From: Microbaculum marinisediminis | Lineage (GTDB): Bacteria; Pseudomonadota; Alphaproteobacteria; Rhizobiales; Tepidamorphaceae | DNA length: 64,000 bases | Assembly (NCBI RefSeq): GCF_025397915.1 | Contig: NZ_JALIDZ010000005.1 | Span: 124,001-188,000 of the forward strand | Reading direction: 5' to 3' | Shown: positions 60,693 through 64,000 of the stretch, piece after piece | How the letters are laid out: every line of letters begins with the position of its first letter | Position numbering within the stretch: the first letter of the stretch is position 1 | The notes under the pieces: model-generated | The model's database searches: none | Seen by the model: the letters and a program-made list of their open reading frames with translations, nothing else | What the model was told of the DNA's origin: nothing | Translations under genes and position numbers: made by a program

Positions 60693-61688
60693 ATGATGGA
60701 TCGACGCGGCGTACTTGGTTTGTCAGTCCCGGCGGCTCTTGGGGTAATGACCCTGCCAGCGGCGGCGGAGCGACGTCCGAGGTTCAATATCGACGAGCCG
60801 TTGCAAAAGCTCGCCGAGCTGCCCGGCACGTCGAGCTACAAATTCGAGGTCGGAACGAACGGCACGATTTTCAATGCTGCATACCGCTCGGATGCTCAGA
60901 TGTTCGTCGGCAGCGCGGTCAAGACATTCTTCCTTTTGAAGTTCCTCCAGGACGTGGAGCGCGGCAAGAAATCGGAATCGGACTTGCTGCCGGTCAACAA
61001 TAAAATCCGTTCCCTCAGCAGCCCGGTTTTCCTGAATTTGAGGGGGGAGACGCCGGCCCGCTCGCTGCTCGAGGCGATGATCACGCACAGCGACAATACG
61101 GCAACCGATGCCATCCTGAAGAGCGTTGGCCCGCAGCGGGTTCGCAGGTTGGTCAGGCGCATGGGCCTGAAATCCATCAGGTTTCCGGGATCCACCCGGC
61201 TCTTGTTCTCCTATCTCGCCGGAGCGCCGTACGGCGTCGACAAGGGATGGCGGGGCATGAAGGCGATCATGCAGGACAAGCTGTTCGGCTTTCCCCGGTC
61301 CCCGGACAACGGCCGCGAGACGATGAAGGGGTCGGCGGATGACTTCGTCGAGTACTATACGCGGGCTCTTTCCGGCGAATTCTTTAAAAGCCCGGCGACG
61401 CTGACGGAGTTCAAGAGAATCCAGGCCATGGCGAGTGCCATCGTGCGCGTCGTTCCCGCCGATACGGTGGCCTACGCCAAGGGCGGTAGCATCGAGTGGC
61501 TGGACTTCAATGCTTTATGTCTGCCCGGCCAGATGATCGTCTCCGGAACCCCGGTCACGTTCTGCGTCACCGTGAACTGGGATGGCCCTCCTGATACGAT
61601 CCCCGTAGTCTCGGGGCAGTTGGTGGAGGCGATGTCCGAAATCTTGCTGGAAATCGCCAAGACGCTGGCGCCCGGGCAGTACAGCTAG
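60693..61688 (+). CDS. Class A beta-lactamase-fold serine hydrolase, exported
   Basis: A 331-residue protein with a twin-arginine-like signal ([25 protein letters not shown]). Active-site motifs are S74-AVK77, S133-DN135 and, in place of KTG, KGG near 275. The fold is that of penicillin-recognising enzymes; with KGG it may be a peptidase or esterase rather than an efficient beta-lactamase. AGGAAA lies upstream of the ATG. Codon use is less GC-biased than its neighbours. It sits between folA and adhC, apart from the folate operon. Confidence 0.82.
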   Translation: MMDRRGVLGLSVPAALGVMTLPAAAERRPRFNIDEPLQKLAELPGTSSYKFEVGTNGTIFNAAYRSDAQMFVGSAVKTFFLLKFLQDVERGKKSESDLLPVNNKIRSLSSPVFLNLRGETPARSLLEAMITHSDNTATDAILKSVGPQRVRRLVRRMGLKSIRFPGSTRLLFSYLAGAPYGVDKGWRGMKAIMQDKLFGFPRSPDNGRETMKGSADDFVEYYTRALSGEFFKSPATLTEFKRIQAMASAIVRVVPADTVAYAKGGSIEWLDFNALCLPGQMIVSGTPVTFCVTVNWDGPPDTIPVVSGQLVEAMSEILLEIAKTLAPGQYS

Positions 61689-61765
61689 GCATTTGGCCCC
61701 TTTGTCGGGTATTCACGCTGCGGACTTCAGGCGCCGCTGTTTGTTTTGAAAAGGAGATCACACGT

Positions 61766-62893
<1,128 letters not shown>

Positions 62894-63040
62894 GAAAGCC
62901 GCTCGACCGTTGACATTTTTGCCGGCGGAACCCACGTCTGCCGGCAACTCGGCTTTCGTTGAAAGGCCGTGAAGCCTGACCTATAACCCCGGCGACAAGC
63001 AAAACGCCGGGGACCGGCACAATTCCGACAAGGAGCATTC

Positions 63041-64000
63041 ATGCCCTGGAGCAATCAAGGCGGCGGCGGCGGTGGCTGGCGCGGAGGCAGCGGGGGCCCC
63101 TGGGGCAGCCCGCCGAGCGGCGGCGGATCGGGCGGACAGCCGCCGGATCTCGAGGAAATCCTCCGACGCAGCCAGGACCGGTTGAAATCGGTCATGCCGG
63201 GCGGTTCCATGGGCGGCAAGGGCCTTGCCCTGATCCTGCTCGTGCTGATCGCGCTTTGGGGCTTCAGCGGCGTCTACCGCGTCAACACGGACGAGCAGGG
63301 CGTGGTGTTGCGCTTCGGCCAGTTCGTCACCCAGACCGGTCCGGGCCTGCACTATCACCTGCCGTATCCGATCGAGTCCGTGCTGACGCCGCAGGTGACG
63401 CGCATCAACCGCATCGACATCGGCATGCGCCTGCTCGAGAACGGCCGTTCGACGACGACGAGCGACGTGCCGGAGGAAAGCCTGATCCTGACCGGCGACG
63501 AGAACATCATCGACGTCGACGTGTCGGTGTTCTGGAAGATCAACAATGCGCCGGACTATCTGTTCAATATCCAGAATCCGGAAGGGACCGTGAAGGCGGT
63601 GGCCGAAAGCGCCATGCGCGAGGTCATCGGCCGCAGCCAGCTGCAGCCGGTTCTGACCCAGGCGCGCGCCATCACCGAGCAGGACGTGCTGGAGCTGATG
63701 CAGCAGACGCTGGATACCTATGGATCGGGCATCCAGATCACCCAGGTGCAGCTGCAGAAGGTGGACCCGCCGGCGCAGGTCATCGATGCGTTCCGCGACG
63801 TGCAGGCCGCCCGCGCCGACCAGGAGCGGCTGCGCAACGAGGCCCAGGCCTACGCCAACCGGGTGGTCCCGGAAGCGCGCGGTCAGGCGGCCCAGATCAC
63901 CCAGCAGGCCGAAGCCTATCGTGAGCGCACGGTCAACGAGGCGAAGGGTCAGGCCGACCGCTTCACCAAGGTCTACGAGGAATACAAGAAGGCGCCGGAA
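63041..64000 (+). CDS. hflK: FtsH-associated membrane protein HflK, 3' end cut
   Basis: With HflC forms the inner-membrane HflKC cage around FtsH and limits proteolysis. The visible 320 codons show a Gly-rich cytoplasmic start, one membrane helix (about 62-79) and a prohibitin/SPFH domain (YRVNTDEQGVVLRFGQFV, PGLHYHLPYPIE). A coiled-coil region with the typical EAQAYANRVVPEARGQAAQI follows. The gene runs off the right edge. Confidence 0.95.
   Translation, partial: MPWSNQGGGGGGWRGGSGGPWGSPPSGGGSGGQPPDLEEILRRSQDRLKSVMPGGSMGGKGLALILLVLIALWGFSGVYRVNTDEQGVVLRFGQFVTQTGPGLHYHLPYPIESVLTPQVTRINRIDIGMRLLENGRSTTTSDVPEESLILTGDENIIDVDVSVFWKINNAPDYLFNIQNPEGTVKAVAESAMREVIGRSQLQPVLTQARAITEQDVLELMQQTLDTYGSGIQITQVQLQKVDPPAQVIDAFRDVQAARADQERLRNEAQAYANRVVPEARGQAAQITQQAEAYRERTVNEAKGQADRFTKVYEEYKKAPE

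Noticed and set aside
60693-61688. Annotation as a true antibiotic-inactivating beta-lactamase
   Set aside because: The third motif is KGG rather than KTG/KSG and no acylation-water Glu could be placed with confidence, so only the fold is claimed.

Overview
The window is high-GC chromosomal DNA from an alphaproteobacterium, most likely of the order Hyphomicrobiales (Rhizobiales). The evidence is a circularly permuted two-piece tmRNA gene, a full-length CckA hybrid kinase next to flagellar genes with TTAA-N7-TTAA (CtrA-type) sites, a GTTC-N7-GTTC SOS box upstream of recA, and a small RHH protein/DUF4169/fumC/sspB neighbourhood. Species cannot be named from the sequence alone. Most of the window is core chromosome. 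murI at the left edge and hflK at the right edge are cut by the window.

Layout. 1-3.1 kb: murI, a TrmJ-type RNA methyltransferase, icd. 3.2-7.4 kb: a co-directional ion-transport block with a KefB-like K+/H+ antiporter followed by two paralogous cyclic-nucleotide-gated K+ channel genes. 7.6-11.4 kb: a TIGR01244-type phosphatase-like protein, two exported proteins of unknown role, a GYD protein and an HTH protein. 11.4-12.5 kb: a gene-free stretch packed with palindromic repeats. 12.5-14.45 kb: an AT-rich island with an orphan DndC-like (PAPS-reductase fold) protein and a four-helix membrane protein. Between that island and alaS lies a diverged second copy of the alaS 3' end. 15.2-20.2 kb: alaS, recA, a VOC protein. 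20.2-28.9 kb: cckA and a divergent flagellar locus (flgB-flgC-fliE-fliQ-fliR-flhB to the left, fliO-fliP to the right). 29.1-32.7 kb: a SitABCD-type manganese/iron ABC transporter behind a double Fur-family-like operator. 33-40.6 kb: a PcrA/UvrD helicase, an AAA ATPase flanked by direct repeats of the 3' end of the neighbouring tetR gene, a cytochrome c, a lipoprotein and prfC. 40.8-46.8 kb: a dienelactone hydrolase, two divergent ClC transporters, a thioesterase and an FAD-linked oxidase. 46.9-54 kb: an AsmA-family protein, an RHH protein, a DUF4169 protein, fumC, sspB and the permuted ssrA. 54.1-58.1 kb: a crotonase-fold protein, a small exported protein, a K+-channel with a C-terminal zinc ribbon, and a class III cyclase with TPRs. 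58.3-64 kb: thyA, an SMR transporter, a GNAT protein, folA, a serine hydrolase, glutathione-dependent formaldehyde dehydrogenase and hflK.

How the parts connect. CckA heads the phosphorelay that controls CtrA in this class, and the flagellar operons beside it carry CtrA-type sites. ssrA sits just upstream of sspB, the adaptor that hands ssrA-tagged proteins to ClpXP. The window has three voltage-gated-like K+ channels, a K+/H+ antiporter, two ClC proteins and a class III cyclase that could make the ligand for the gated channels.

Most unusual are two places where a gene or gene pair sits next to a duplicated 3' end of a core gene. One is the DndC-like/membrane-protein island beside an alaS tail remnant. 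The other is an AAA ATPase bracketed by tetR tail copies. Both look like acquired cassettes, and the first is the best candidate for an undescribed, possibly defence-related, system.
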